Below are positions 17,041-25,703 of a stretch of 64,000 nucleotides of DNA, piece by piece. The notes below the pieces were generated by a model that worked only from the letters and a program-made list of their open reading frames with translations, did no database searches and was not told where the DNA came from. The position numbers and the translations under genes are program-made. Position 1 is the first letter of the stretch. The number at the start of each line of letters is the position of its first letter. This stretch comes from an uncultured Bacilli bacterium (lineage in GTDB: Bacteria; Bacillota_I; Bacilli_A; RF39; UBA660): contig CAKPOS010000001.1 in the NCBI GenBank assembly GCA_934176955.1, forward strand, positions 1-64,000. Reading direction: 5' to 3'.

Positions 17041-18255
17041 ATGAAGAAAGGGTTTAAGATATTTTTAATATTAATTTTACTACAGATTAATGTTGTTTAT
17101 GCAGAAGAATTTAATATTACTTCTAAAAGTGTTATTTTATATAATATGAATGAAAATAAAGTATTATATGAGTTGAAGAGTAATGAAAAATTACAAATTG
17201 CTAGTTTAACAAAGATTATGACTGTAATTACTGCAATTGAACATAATGATGATTTAAATAAAGAAGTAGTAATCACTAATGATATGTTAAAGGGAATTTC
17301 TGAATATACACAAGTTGGTTTTAAAGAAGGAGAGAGACCTACAATAAAAGATTTATTGTATGGTTCTATGCTTCCAAGTGGAGCAGATGCGGTGAATGCT
17401 CTTGCTATTTCTACTAGTGGTAGTATTAATAAATTTGTAGAATTAATGAATGAAGAAGCAAAAAAATTAAAACTAAATGATACCCTTTTTGATAATCCTA
17501 TTGGTATGGATAGTGAAAATAATTATTCAACTGCTAGTGATATGGCTAAACTTTTAATTTATAGTTTAAAAAATAAAACCTTTAAAGAAGTATTTACTGC
17601 AAGAGAATATAAAATCGAATGTTTAAATAAAACGGTAAAAACAACTTTAGTTAGTTATTCTAGATCTTATGGATTAGATGTTAGTCAAATTACAGGAGCA
17701 AAAAGTGGTTTTACCGATGGTGCAGGTCTTTGTCTTGCTTCTACTTCTACTTTTGATGATGTCAATTATTTATTAATCACTTTAGGTGCTAGTACAAAAA
17801 GTCGTTCTAATGCTGTTCGAGATAGTTTAGAAATTTATGATTATTACAGTACTAATTATGGTTATCAAGTGGTTTTGAAAAAGAACCAAAAGATTAAAAA
17901 TATTCCAATTAAATGGGGTCATGATAAAGAGTATTCTTTAGTAGCTAATCAAGATGTCTCTTTATATTTATCTAATGATATTCGAAGAAATCGTATTAAA
18001 TATATTTATGATGGGGTAGAAGAAATTAATTATAAAATTAAAAAAGGAGATAAACTAGGAACTGTAAAAATAGTTTATGAAAATGAAACATTATCTACTT
18101 ATGATGTCTATTTAGATAAAGACTTAAAATTTTATCATCCTGTTTTATATGTTATTATTTTTGTTTTATTTATTATTATGATTTATTCTTTCAAATATGT
18201 TTTTCAGGCTTTTCATTATCGAAGAAATAGAAAGAAAAATCATTTGCAAAAATAG
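17041..18255 (+). CDS. D-alanyl-D-alanine carboxypeptidase, S11 family
   Basis: Serine DD-carboxypeptidase (PBP5/DacA-like) that removes the terminal D-Ala of the stem peptide and limits cross-linking. Signal peptide at 1-22 (ending VYA). Motifs: SLTK (SxxK, nucleophile), PSGADAVN in place of the usual SGN, and GAKSGFTDGAG (KSG in place of KTG). The C-terminal beta domain is followed by a membrane helix (about 360-382) and a basic tail, which anchors it from the C-terminal end. 404 residues, normal length. ATG at 17041 follows GGAGAGA. The Asn-to-Ala change in the second motif is notable but occurs in some family members. Confidence 0.9.
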   Translation: MKKGFKIFLILILLQINVVYAEEFNITSKSVILYNMNENKVLYELKSNEKLQIASLTKIMTVITAIEHNDDLNKEVVITNDMLKGISEYTQVGFKEGERPTIKDLLYGSMLPSGADAVNALAISTSGSINKFVELMNEEAKKLKLNDTLFDNPIGMDSENNYSTASDMAKLLIYSLKNKTFKEVFTAREYKIECLNKTVKTTLVSYSRSYGLDVSQITGAKSGFTDGAGLCLASTSTFDDVNYLLITLGASTKSRSNAVRDSLEIYDYYSTNYGYQVVLKKNQKIKNIPIKWGHDKEYSLVANQDVSLYLSNDIRRNRIKYIYDGVEEINYKIKKGDKLGTVKIVYENETLSTYDVYLDKDLKFYHPVLYVIIFVLFIIMIYSFKYVFQAFHYRRNRKKNHLQK

Positions 18256-18266
18256 GTAAAAAATAG

Positions 18267-18299
18267 AAGTTTTGCAAATGAACTTGCAAAACTTTTTTT
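18267..18299 (+). terminator. Strong terminator after the S11 peptidase gene
   Basis: AAGTTTTGCAA (18267-18277) and TTGCAAAACTT (18284-18294) form a perfect 11-bp stem with a 6-nt loop, followed by T5. Confidence 0.9.
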
Positions 18300-18312
18300 G
18301 GTGTGATATGAT
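18284..18312 (+). promoter_or_regulatory. Promoter embedded in the preceding terminator
   Basis: TTGCAA at 18284-18289, in the right arm of the terminator, and TGATATGAT ending at 18312 give a 17-bp spaced extended -10 promoter for the ATPase gene at 18329. Confidence 0.5.
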
Positions 18313-18328
18313 TGATGTGGTGATATAT

Positions 18329-19534
18329 ATGGTAATAAGAGAGAAATATTTAAAAAGAATGATAGATGCTAAAGATACAGAATTTATTAAAGTAATAACT
18401 GGAGTTAGAAGAAGTGGAAAGTCAACACTTTTATTGATGTTTAAAGATTATTTGGTTCATCATCATGTTAAGGAGGAAAATATTATTTATATTAATTTTG
18501 AATCTGCTATGTATGATGATATTAAAAATTATAAGGATTTGTACCAATATATTCAGAAGAGAATAAAGGATAGTAAGGTATATTTATTATTAGATGAAGT
18601 ACAAAACGTTGAGGCTTGGGAGAAAGCAATTAATTCTTTTAAAGTTGATTTTGATATTGATATTTATATTACTGGATCTAATGCTTATCTTTTATCTTCT
18701 GAGTTGTCTACATTATTATCGGGGAGATATATCGAGATAAAGGTGTATCCATTATCATTTAAGGAATATTTAGTTTTTAATCAATATGATAATCAAAATA
18801 TAGAGGATAAGTTTTATGAATATTTAAGGTATGGAGGACTTCCTGCTATTACATTGATTAAAAATAATGATGAATTGGTTTTGTCTTATTTAAATGATAT
18901 TTATAATACGATTGTAAAAAAAGATATTATTGATAGAAATAATATTAAGGACTCTGCTCTTTTGGAAAATATTATTAAATATCTTGTTACCAATATAGGA
19001 AGTCCTATTTCTGCCAATAAGATTAGTGATTATTTAAATAGTAATAAGATTGTGGAAAAATCTAATCATCAAACCATTGATAATTATCTAAATATGCTTG
19101 AAAAATCATTTATTATGTATAAAGCAGATAGAACTGATATTCGAAGTAAGTCTTTATTAAAGACGTTAGGGAAATATTATATTTCTGATACAGGAATAAG
19201 AAATATAATATTAGGGTTTAGAAATATAGATGAGGGACATTTGTTGGAAAATGTTGTTTATTTGGAACTTTTAAGAAGAGGGTACCGAGTTAATATAGGA
19301 AAAACAAATGATTATGAAGTTGATTTTGTAGCTGAAAATCCTAATGATATTAAATATTTTCAAGTCACAAAGACATTATTAAGTGATGAAGTTAAAGAAA
19401 GAGAAATTCGAAGTTTAGAAAGTATTAATGATAATTATGAGAAGATTATTTTAACGATGGATAAGCCAATTAGTAGGGATTATAATGGAATAAAAGTAAT
19501 GAATATTATTGAGTGGTTATTAATTGATGAATAA
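18329..19534 (+). CDS. AAA ATPase with DUF4143 C-terminal domain
   Basis: 401 residues. Walker A is GVRRSGKST (about 28-36) and Walker B is YLLLDEVQN; the sensor stretch YITGSNAYLLSSELSTLLSG is typical of the AAA_14 domain. The C-terminal half carries the DUF4143 pattern (GKYYISDTGIRN, then LENVVYLELLRRGYRVNIGK with DYEVDFVA), a nuclease-like fold in which the ExD-type residues persist. These ATPases are widespread, variable between strains, and of unknown function; some appear in toxin-antitoxin or defence contexts. The start at 18329 follows a GGTGAT site; upstream in-frame codons overlap the promoter. Confidence 0.88.
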   Translation: MVIREKYLKRMIDAKDTEFIKVITGVRRSGKSTLLLMFKDYLVHHHVKEENIIYINFESAMYDDIKNYKDLYQYIQKRIKDSKVYLLLDEVQNVEAWEKAINSFKVDFDIDIYITGSNAYLLSSELSTLLSGRYIEIKVYPLSFKEYLVFNQYDNQNIEDKFYEYLRYGGLPAITLIKNNDELVLSYLNDIYNTIVKKDIIDRNNIKDSALLENIIKYLVTNIGSPISANKISDYLNSNKIVEKSNHQTIDNYLNMLEKSFIMYKADRTDIRSKSLLKTLGKYYISDTGIRNIILGFRNIDEGHLLENVVYLELLRRGYRVNIGKTNDYEVDFVAENPNDIKYFQVTKTLLSDEVKEREIRSLESINDNYEKIILTMDKPISRDYNGIKVMNIIEWLLIDE

Positions 19535-19554
19535 GTGCTCGTGATGTTTTGGTT

Positions 19555-19592
19555 AAACTATATTTAAATTTTTTAGATATAGTTTTTTCTTT
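19555..19592 (+). terminator. Terminator after the DUF4143 ATPase
   Basis: AAACTATAT (19555-19563) pairs with ATATAGTTT (19577-19585), followed by TTTC TTTT. Confidence 0.75.
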
Positions 19593-19650
19593 TCTCTTTC
19601 CTCGACAATATTTTAACTTATCTTTTTTTATATTAATATTGGGTGATAAG

Positions 19651-20691
19651 ATGGGAATTAAAAGAATGAATTTAAAAAATAAAAATAAACAAAGAAAAAA
19701 GAGAAGATGGAAAATCTTTTTTTACTCTTTGTTTGTTTATTTAGGTTTTTCTTATACTTTTTATTATTCTATGAAAAAATCTCCTCAAATTTCTAATGAA
19801 GAATTTGTTAATTTATTAGTTTCTACAGGAAATGCGAATATTTTATCAAAGTATAAGACAACGAACTTGGTTAATTTAACAATGAATTTTCTTTTTCATA
19901 TTGATTTTCGTGATCCTAAAACGATATTAAATGGAAGTATTTTAGGAGAATATCAACCAAAAAAGAAGAATAATACTAAGACTATTAGCTTAGAATATAA
20001 TGATGATTATAGTGATATGGAAGAATTAAAAACGATTAGTGATTATATTCATGATCCTAATCCTAAGAACACTGAAGAACCTATAATTTATCTTTATAAT
20101 TCTCATCAATTAGAAAATTATAGTAATGATAATTTAGAAATTTATGGAATTACTCCTAATGTTATGATGGCTAGCTATGTTTTAAGAGAAAATTTAAATA
20201 AGTTAGGAATTTCTTCAATTGTAGAAGAAGCTAATATGAGTGATATTTTACAAAAAAATGGTTGGAATTATTCTTATTCTTATCAAGCTTCTAGGAAGTT
20301 AATGGAAGAAAAGAAAAAAACTTATCCTACTTTAAAATATTATATTGATATTCATCGAGATAGTGTTTCTAAAGATTATACAACAGCTTCTATTAATGGA
20401 GAAAACTACGCTAAAATTTTATTTGTTGTTGGTCAAGATTATTCTACCTGGGAAAAAAATTATCAATTAGCAAGCCAATTAAATGGATTATTGGATAAGT
20501 ATTATCCTGGTCTTTCTAGAGGAATTATGTTAAAAACAGGACTAAAAGTAAATGGGGTTTATAACCAAGATTTTGATTCCAATACTTTATTAATTGAACT
20601 AGGGGGAACAGAAAATACTGTTGAAGAAGTTTATCATACAGCATTTGCAATTTCTGATATTCTAGCTAAATCCTTAAAAGGAGAGAGATAA
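19651..20691 (+). CDS. spoIIP: Stage II sporulation protein P-like peptidoglycan hydrolase
   Basis: SpoIIP is an N-acetylmuramoyl-L-alanine amidase and endopeptidase that, with SpoIID and SpoIIM, removes septal wall during engulfment of the forespore. 346 residues with an N-terminal basic segment and membrane anchor (about 20-40). The catalytic region starts near 140 with IYLYNSHQLENY and continues through YYIDIHRDS and LLIELGGTENT, giving the His, Asp-His and Glu of the SpoIIP/amidase_3 fold. ATG at 19651 follows GGGTGAT. The next gene starts at the base after this stop. Its presence supports a sporulating lineage. Confidence 0.88.
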   Translation: MGIKRMNLKNKNKQRKKRRWKIFFYSLFVYLGFSYTFYYSMKKSPQISNEEFVNLLVSTGNANILSKYKTTNLVNLTMNFLFHIDFRDPKTILNGSILGEYQPKKKNNTKTISLEYNDDYSDMEELKTISDYIHDPNPKNTEEPIIYLYNSHQLENYSNDNLEIYGITPNVMMASYVLRENLNKLGISSIVEEANMSDILQKNGWNYSYSYQASRKLMEEKKKTYPTLKYYIDIHRDSVSKDYTTASINGENYAKILFVVGQDYSTWEKNYQLASQLNGLLDKYYPGLSRGIMLKTGLKVNGVYNQDFDSNTLLIELGGTENTVEEVYHTAFAISDILAKSLKGER

Positions 20692-21012
20692 ATGAAACAT
20701 AAAAAAATCATAAAGTTTATCTTTTTTACTTTCTTTTTTGCTTTTATTGGTGCTTATTTAATTGAAAAAACGGGCTATTATGAATATAATTTGCAAAGAA
20801 AAAAGAATTTAACTCAAGAACAAATGAAAAAATTTGAGAAGGATATTCAAAAGGGGAATGATATTGATTTAAATGATTATTTAGAAAGTACTTCAGTAGA
20901 TTATTCGAATTTATTAACTAGAACAACTACGGATATTAGTTTAAAATTAAATAAAACATTAAAGACTTTTCTTAAAGATGGGTTTAAAATTGTTGAAAAA
21001 TTTGTAAAATAA
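20692..21012 (+). CDS. Small membrane-anchored protein cotranscribed with spoIIP
   Basis: 106 residues starting immediately after the spoIIP stop, with GGAGAG inside that gene as ribosome site. One N-terminal helix (about 6-24), then a charged, mostly helical extracytoplasmic part. No conserved motif is known to me. The tight coupling suggests a sporulation or envelope role alongside SpoIIP; that is inference from position. Confidence 0.75.
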   Translation: MKHKKIIKFIFFTFFFAFIGAYLIEKTGYYEYNLQRKKNLTQEQMKKFEKDIQKGNDIDLNDYLESTSVDYSNLLTRTTTDISLKLNKTLKTFLKDGFKIVEKFVK

Positions 21013-21112
21013 TTAGTTGACAAAAAATGTGTCTAGTCAAAAGAATTAAATTCTATTCATAGACTTATTGATAAAGAAGTGTTACGATAATAAAAATGAA
21101 AAAGGTGATATT

Positions 21113-23092
21113 ATGCGTGAAAAAAAGAAAAAGAAAGTGCCCTTTATTTATAAGATAATCTCTTTTTTATTGTTAATTGTGACACTTTTTTTTCTAGGAA
21201 ATTTAATCTTTTTAAATGTTCTTAGCAATACTTATTTAGTGATAATTATTGGTATTGTCTTAATTCTTAATGGATTTTTATCTATGATGATGATTAAAGG
21301 AAAGAAAAAGAAAATAGGTTCTTTTTTATCCATTATTGTGATTTTAATCTTTAGTCTTTTAGATTTTTATTTAGCGAAAACAACAGGATTAATGAGTAAT
21401 TTAAACTTAAATTATAAAACTTATAATTATTCAGTTATTGTTTTAAAAAGTAGTCATTACAAAAAATTAAAAGATATTACAGGAAAAGAACTAGGATATT
21501 ATGATGATAGTAGTGATATTACTAAAGAAGCCTTAAATAAAGTCATGACTAAAGAAGAATTAACGGCAAAAGACTATAATGATACAGAAAAACTTGCTAA
21601 TGCTTTGATGGATAAAAAAGTAGATGCTGTATTAATTGAAGATTCTTACTTAGATATTTTAAATGAAAATATTACTATTGAAGGTAAAAGTTTTAAAGAT
21701 TATATTCGTAAAATTTATAAATTTGTTTTAGTTAAAAAAACAAGTGATATTTCTAAAGATACGAATGTTACGAAAACTCCATTTAATGTTTATGTTAGTG
21801 GAATTGATACTTATGGAGAAATCTCTAGTGTATCGAGAAGTGATGTTAATATGGTGGTTACGGTTAATCCAGAAACTCAACAAATTCTATTAACTTCTAT
21901 TCCAAGAGATTATTATGTCAAACTTCATGGAAAAAGTGGCTACCGAGATAAGCTTACGCATGCTGGGTTATATGGAGTAGATATGTCTATTCAAACAATA
22001 GAAGATTTATTAGATATTGATATTAACTATTATGTAAAAGTAAATTTCAGTAGTGTTGTTGATATTGTCAATGCAATTGGTGGTGTTAATGTTTATTCAG
22101 ATTATACTTTTACTTCTATTGATAATTATCATTATACGAAAGGGTATAATGCGGTTAATGGAGAAGAAGCTTTATCTTTTGCTAGAGAGAGAAAAGCTTT
22201 TGCTGCTGGAGATAGACAAAGAGTAAAGGATCAACAAGCTCTTTTAAAAGCTATTTTTGATAAATGTACAAGTAAAGCAATTATTACTAAATATAGTAAA
22301 TTACTCGATTCAATGAAGAATAGTTTTGTTACCAATATGAAAATGTCAAGATTAACTTCTTTAGTAAAAATGCAATTATCTAAAAATTATGAATGGAATA
22401 TTGTAACAAATAGTTTAAATGGAAGTGATTCTAAGAATTATACTTATTCTGCTCCTTCTTCATTAGCTTATGTTATGGAACCAACTGAAGAAAGTGTTAG
22501 TTACGCTCATGAATTAATTCAACGTGTTTTAGATGGTGAAAAGTTAGATAAAGAGACTGTTGATGCTGATGCTAGTCAAGCTAATAAAGTCACACATGGT
22601 AGTTCTTCAGCAACAAACAGTAATAGTAGTTCTTCTAGCAGTAGTAGTTCTAAAGCAGATTCTTCTAATCATCAAGAAGGCTTAAAATTAAAATTAGGAA
22701 AAACAGAAGTTACTTATAATAAAAATACTTCTTCATCTTTTATCTATTATGGTTATACATTAACTTATAATGGTTCTAATGTTCCTACTAATAGTGCTAA
22801 AGAGACATTTACTATCAATGGAAAATCTTATCATGATTATAAAGATTTAGTTTCTTATGTATCTTCACTTGATAATGGAACTTATTCTATTACTTATGAA
22901 ATTGCTTATCAAGGATATGTTGCTAAAGAAATTCAAAAAGTTATTATTACAGGTCAATCTACTAATGATAGTTCTTCAACAAAACCATCAATAGATAAAC
23001 CAAATGATATAGAAGATACGAATGGAAGTTCATCCTCTACTTCTTCTAGTGAAGAGAATGAAGATGAATACCCAACTGAAGGAGAGGAGTAA
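21113..23092 (+). CDS. LytR-CpsA-Psr (LCP) family protein
   Basis: LCP enzymes transfer undecaprenyl-linked anionic polymers (teichoic acid, capsule) to peptidoglycan. 659 residues: three N-terminal membrane segments (about 10-90), then a domain resembling a solute-binding lobe (about 100-220). The LCP domain is at about 227-375 (YVSGIDTYG at 227-235, SRSDVNMV, SIPRDYYV, then ALSFARERKAFAAGDRQRV with the lipid-phosphate-binding Arg residues). A Ser-rich linker (about 498-520) leads to a small beta domain and an acidic Ser-rich tail. ATG at 21113 follows AAAGGTGAT. TTGACA at 21017-21022 may be the -35 box, but the -10 is unclear. Confidence 0.93.
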   Translation: MREKKKKKVPFIYKIISFLLLIVTLFFLGNLIFLNVLSNTYLVIIIGIVLILNGFLSMMMIKGKKKKIGSFLSIIVILIFSLLDFYLAKTTGLMSNLNLNYKTYNYSVIVLKSSHYKKLKDITGKELGYYDDSSDITKEALNKVMTKEELTAKDYNDTEKLANALMDKKVDAVLIEDSYLDILNENITIEGKSFKDYIRKIYKFVLVKKTSDISKDTNVTKTPFNVYVSGIDTYGEISSVSRSDVNMVVTVNPETQQILLTSIPRDYYVKLHGKSGYRDKLTHAGLYGVDMSIQTIEDLLDIDINYYVKVNFSSVVDIVNAIGGVNVYSDYTFTSIDNYHYTKGYNAVNGEEALSFARERKAFAAGDRQRVKDQQALLKAIFDKCTSKAIITKYSKLLDSMKNSFVTNMKMSRLTSLVKMQLSKNYEWNIVTNSLNGSDSKNYTYSAPSSLAYVMEPTEESVSYAHELIQRVLDGEKLDKETVDADASQANKVTHGSSSATNSNSSSSSSSSSKADSSNHQEGLKLKLGKTEVTYNKNTSSSFIYYGYTLTYNGSNVPTNSAKETFTINGKSYHDYKDLVSYVSSLDNGTYSITYEIAYQGYVAKEIQKVIITGQSTNDSSSTKPSIDKPNDIEDTNGSSSSTSSSEENEDEYPTEGEE

Positions 23093-23107
23093 ATTTATTC
23101 TTTCTAT

Positions 23108-23158
23108 TCAAAAACACCAATGTCATACTTGTAAACAGTATGTACTGGTGTTTTTTTA
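23108..23158 (+). terminator. LCP gene terminator
   Basis: A long stem pairs AAAACACCA with CTGGTGTTTT, and CATACT with AGTATG inside, followed by T7. Confidence 0.85.
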
Positions 23159-23423
23159 CTTTTCTTAAATTTTATCAGTTAACTTCAATTATAAATTCTA
23201 TATTTTCTTGACTTTTGTACTGTTTTTGTGTACTATATCAACTTAACAAATGAAAAAAAATATTGTAAATCATTTCTGCTTGTGCTATGATTTAATTGTA
23301 ATAATAGAGTATAATAGATGGAAGTACATAGTATTAGTTCTTTATACTTAAATTTATAATAAAGTATATTGTGCAGTGAGGATATATTTTATTGATATTA
23401 TTACAAAAAAGGAGGAGATAGTA
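23159..23423 (+). other. AT-rich intergenic region with promoter
   Basis: Between the LCP terminator and the next gene I find TTGACT (23208-23213) with TACTAT (23231-23236) at 17 bp, and a second TATAAT at 23310-23315 lacking a good -35. Nothing else is recognisable. Confidence 0.5.
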
Positions 23424-23838
23424 ATGGAAAAAGAAAAAAAATTAAAATTTGCTGAACTTTTAAAAAAAAGAATACAGTTATCTAGTACAAATAAAGAAAA
23501 AATTCATACCATTTCAACAGATGATCCTCAACTTATAGATGTTTTAGAAAATTTTAATGAATCTAAAGACTATAAAATATTAAAAAACTTAAAGTGAAGA
23601 TGGAGTTTTAAACTTTAGTTACGTCTACGGAAATATGTATACAGACACTATAGATTTAAACTTTACTAATCATATTATTTTGAAAGATAAAAAGACTAAG
23701 AAACCAATTATTATAAGCTTAGACACTAAAATAAAAATAGAAGAAAAAGAAATTGAAGCACTAACAGAAAATATAATAAAAGAATACGCTGTTGAATTTA
23801 AAAGAAAGGTGACAGCAAAAGATACGATATCCGTTTAA
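23424..23838 (+). pseudogene. Small unknown gene split by a one-base frameshift
   Basis: The first frame starts with ATG at 23424 after GGAGGAGAT and stops at TGA 23595-23597 (57 codons). The next frame is open from after 23592 to TAA at 23836-23838 and joins smoothly: removing one A from the AAA at 23591-23593 turns the junction into NLSEDGVLNFSYVYGN and gives a single 137-residue protein. The second part has no ribosome site of its own. The joined product is Lys/Glu-rich, without membrane segments, and not recognised. A recent frameshift, a sequencing error, or a +1 recoding event would all explain it. Confidence 0.6.
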
Positions 23839-24010
23839 AAATAGGATATTGTTATAATAGAAAATATCAAAAAAGAGAAATTTTACTTTTTACCATAATC
23901 GTAAATATGTTTGCTCCTATGAAAAGGCATTTTTTCATCTTTTCCTTCTCATAGAAACATTATTTATCTATTGAACTAGTAATTATATTTTAATTTTTGA
24001 AAAAATATTC

Positions 24011-24039
24011 TTGACTTTTTCTTATCCAGTTGTTAGAAT
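24011..24039 (+). promoter_or_regulatory. Promoter of the rel leader transcript
   Basis: TTGACT at 24011-24016 and TAGAAT at 24034-24039 with 17-bp spacing and a TGT extension. Transcription should begin near 24046, about 165 nt before the rel start. Confidence 0.75.
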
Positions 24040-24073
24040 GATATTCAACATTATTTAATGATGGAGGGAAAGT

Positions 24074-24166
24074 ATGAATCAGTATTTTTATCTTAAAAAA
24101 AATTGTTGCTTAAGTAATAATATAAATATTATTGATTTATGCTGGAAAAATGGTAATCAGTATTAG
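24074..24166 (+). CDS. 30-residue leader peptide upstream of rel
   Basis: ATG at 24074 lies 6 bp after GGAGGG, a better site than most genes here have. The 30 codons end in TAG at 24164-24166. The peptide is rich in Asn (7 of 30) with two Lys-Lys/Cys-Cys pairs and one Trp. Its last codons, AATCAGTATTAG, are also the left arm of the terminator, so a ribosome at the stop codon would block that hairpin. This is the layout of a translation-coupled attenuator. Expression is not proven. Confidence 0.6.
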   Translation: MNQYFYLKKNCCLSNNINIIDLCWKNGNQY

Positions 24167-24196
24167 GGTACTACGGGCCTTAATGCTGATTTTTTT
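24155..24196 (+). terminator. Attenuator hairpin in front of rel
   Basis: Left arm 24155-24168 and right arm 24178-24191 pair over 14 bp (two G-U), loop of 9 nt, followed by a T run to 24196. A second copy of the left-arm sequence AATCAGTATT occurs at 24077-24086, at the start of the leader peptide, and can pair with the same right arm. Confidence 0.8.
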
Positions 24197-24210
24197 AATT
24201 GGAGGTAGTA

Positions 24211-25650
24211 ATGAAAAAAATAGAATTTATTGATTTGTTGGAAAAAGTAAAAGAATATAGTCAAACAGAGAAAAAAATGATAGCAAAAGCTTATCAATAT
24301 GCTAAAGACTTACATCAAGGACAATATCGTCAAAGTGGAGAGCCTTATGTTATGCATCCTTTAACGGTTGCTTATATCTTAGCAGATATGCATGCTGATT
24401 GTGATACGATTTGTGCCGGACTTTTACATGATACTTTAGAAGATACGAAGATTACTAAAGAAGAAATTGAAGAAAATTTTAACCCTAGTGTTGCTAAATT
24501 AGTCAATGGGGTAACTAAATTATCGAAAATGAATTTTTCTTCTAAACAAGCCCAAAATTATGCAAATACAAGAAAGATTATTACAGGAATTACAGAAGAT
24601 GTAAGAATTATTATTATAAAGTTAGCTGATAGATTGCACAATATGCGTACCTTGCAATTTAAAAGTGAATTTAAGCAAAAAGAAAATTCTTTAGAAACTA
24701 TGGAAATTTTTGTTCCTCTTGCTTATTATTTAGGCGCTTATCAAATCAAATTAGAATTAGAAGACTTATCTTTACAGTATTTAAAACCAGAAGAGTATAA
24801 AAGATTAGAAGAAGTAAAGTTCAACATTGAAAAAGAAAGTCAGGATTGCTTACAAGAAATGTTATTTCAAATTCAAGAAATTTTATCTATTGAAGGTATT
24901 CCTCATTCTATTATAACAAGAACTAAAAATATTTATGGAATTTATAAACGCTTAAATGCTGGACATCATTTATCTGATATTCATGATTTATTAGCACTAA
25001 AAGTTATGGTAAAGGAAGTAAAGGATTGTTATGCGACTTTAGGATTAATTCATCAAAAATATCATCCTATTAATGATAAATTTAAAGACTATATTTGTAA
25101 TCCTAAAACAAATCGCTATCAATCATTGCACACTACTGTTTTTGGAAGTGATGATAGATTAGTACAAACTCAAATTAGAACTTTTGATATGGATAAAATT
25201 GATTCATTTGGTCTAACTGCTTACTGGGAAATTAATAAGGGACAAGCTAGAGATATCATGCAAGAAGAATTAAAAAATAAATATCAATTTTTTCAATCTT
25301 TAGTAGAAATTAATGCTTTAGTTTTTGATAATCAAGAATTTGTTACTAAAGTAAAAGAAGAATTATTCTCTGATAAAGTTTATGTTTATACTACAAAAGG
25401 AGAAATTATTGAATTACCAAAAGGATCAACACCAGTAGATTTTGCTTATCAAATGGGAGAAGAAATTGGTAATACAATGGTTGGTGCTTTTGTCAATGAT
25501 TCAATTGTTCCATTCAATTATTCCTTAAAAAATAAAGATAGAGTAAGAATTGTTACTGATAAATTAGCAAATGGTCCTAGTGAAGAATTGATTTCCAAAG
25601 CACATACGAGCCATGCAAAAAGAAAAATTAAAGAATTTTGTCAAAAATAA
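24211..25650 (+). CDS. rel: Short RelA/SpoT-homologue (p)ppGpp synthetase/hydrolase lacking ACT domain
   Basis: Controls the stringent-response alarmone. 479 residues. The HD hydrolase domain has His49 and HD at 73-74 (LLHDTLEDT) and LADRLHNMRT near 140, so hydrolysis looks intact. The synthetase domain has RTKNIYGIYKR near 237 and NRYQSLHTTVFG. A TGS domain follows from about 390 (VYVYTTKGEIIELPKGSTPV). The protein stops soon after TGS, so the helical, zinc-finger and ACT regions of full-length Rel (about 730 residues) are absent. GGAGGT precedes ATG 24211. Ribosome-dependent activation may therefore differ. It sits behind the leader peptide and attenuator. Confidence 0.93.
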   Translation: MKKIEFIDLLEKVKEYSQTEKKMIAKAYQYAKDLHQGQYRQSGEPYVMHPLTVAYILADMHADCDTICAGLLHDTLEDTKITKEEIEENFNPSVAKLVNGVTKLSKMNFSSKQAQNYANTRKIITGITEDVRIIIIKLADRLHNMRTLQFKSEFKQKENSLETMEIFVPLAYYLGAYQIKLELEDLSLQYLKPEEYKRLEEVKFNIEKESQDCLQEMLFQIQEILSIEGIPHSIITRTKNIYGIYKRLNAGHHLSDIHDLLALKVMVKEVKDCYATLGLIHQKYHPINDKFKDYICNPKTNRYQSLHTTVFGSDDRLVQTQIRTFDMDKIDSFGLTAYWEINKGQARDIMQEELKNKYQFFQSLVEINALVFDNQEFVTKVKEELFSDKVYVYTTKGEIIELPKGSTPVDFAYQMGEEIGNTMVGAFVNDSIVPFNYSLKNKDRVRIVTDKLANGPSEELISKAHTSHAKRKIKEFCQK

Positions 25651-25703
25651 CAAAAAGTCCTATAAAATTATGATACAATAGGAAAGAATGTTAGGTGATA
25701 AGA

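Noticed and set aside
23586..23611. A-AAA-AAC heptamer as a programmed -1 frameshift site
   Set aside because: The heptamer is in the correct phase, but the -1 frame stops after seven codons, while the continuing frame is +1.
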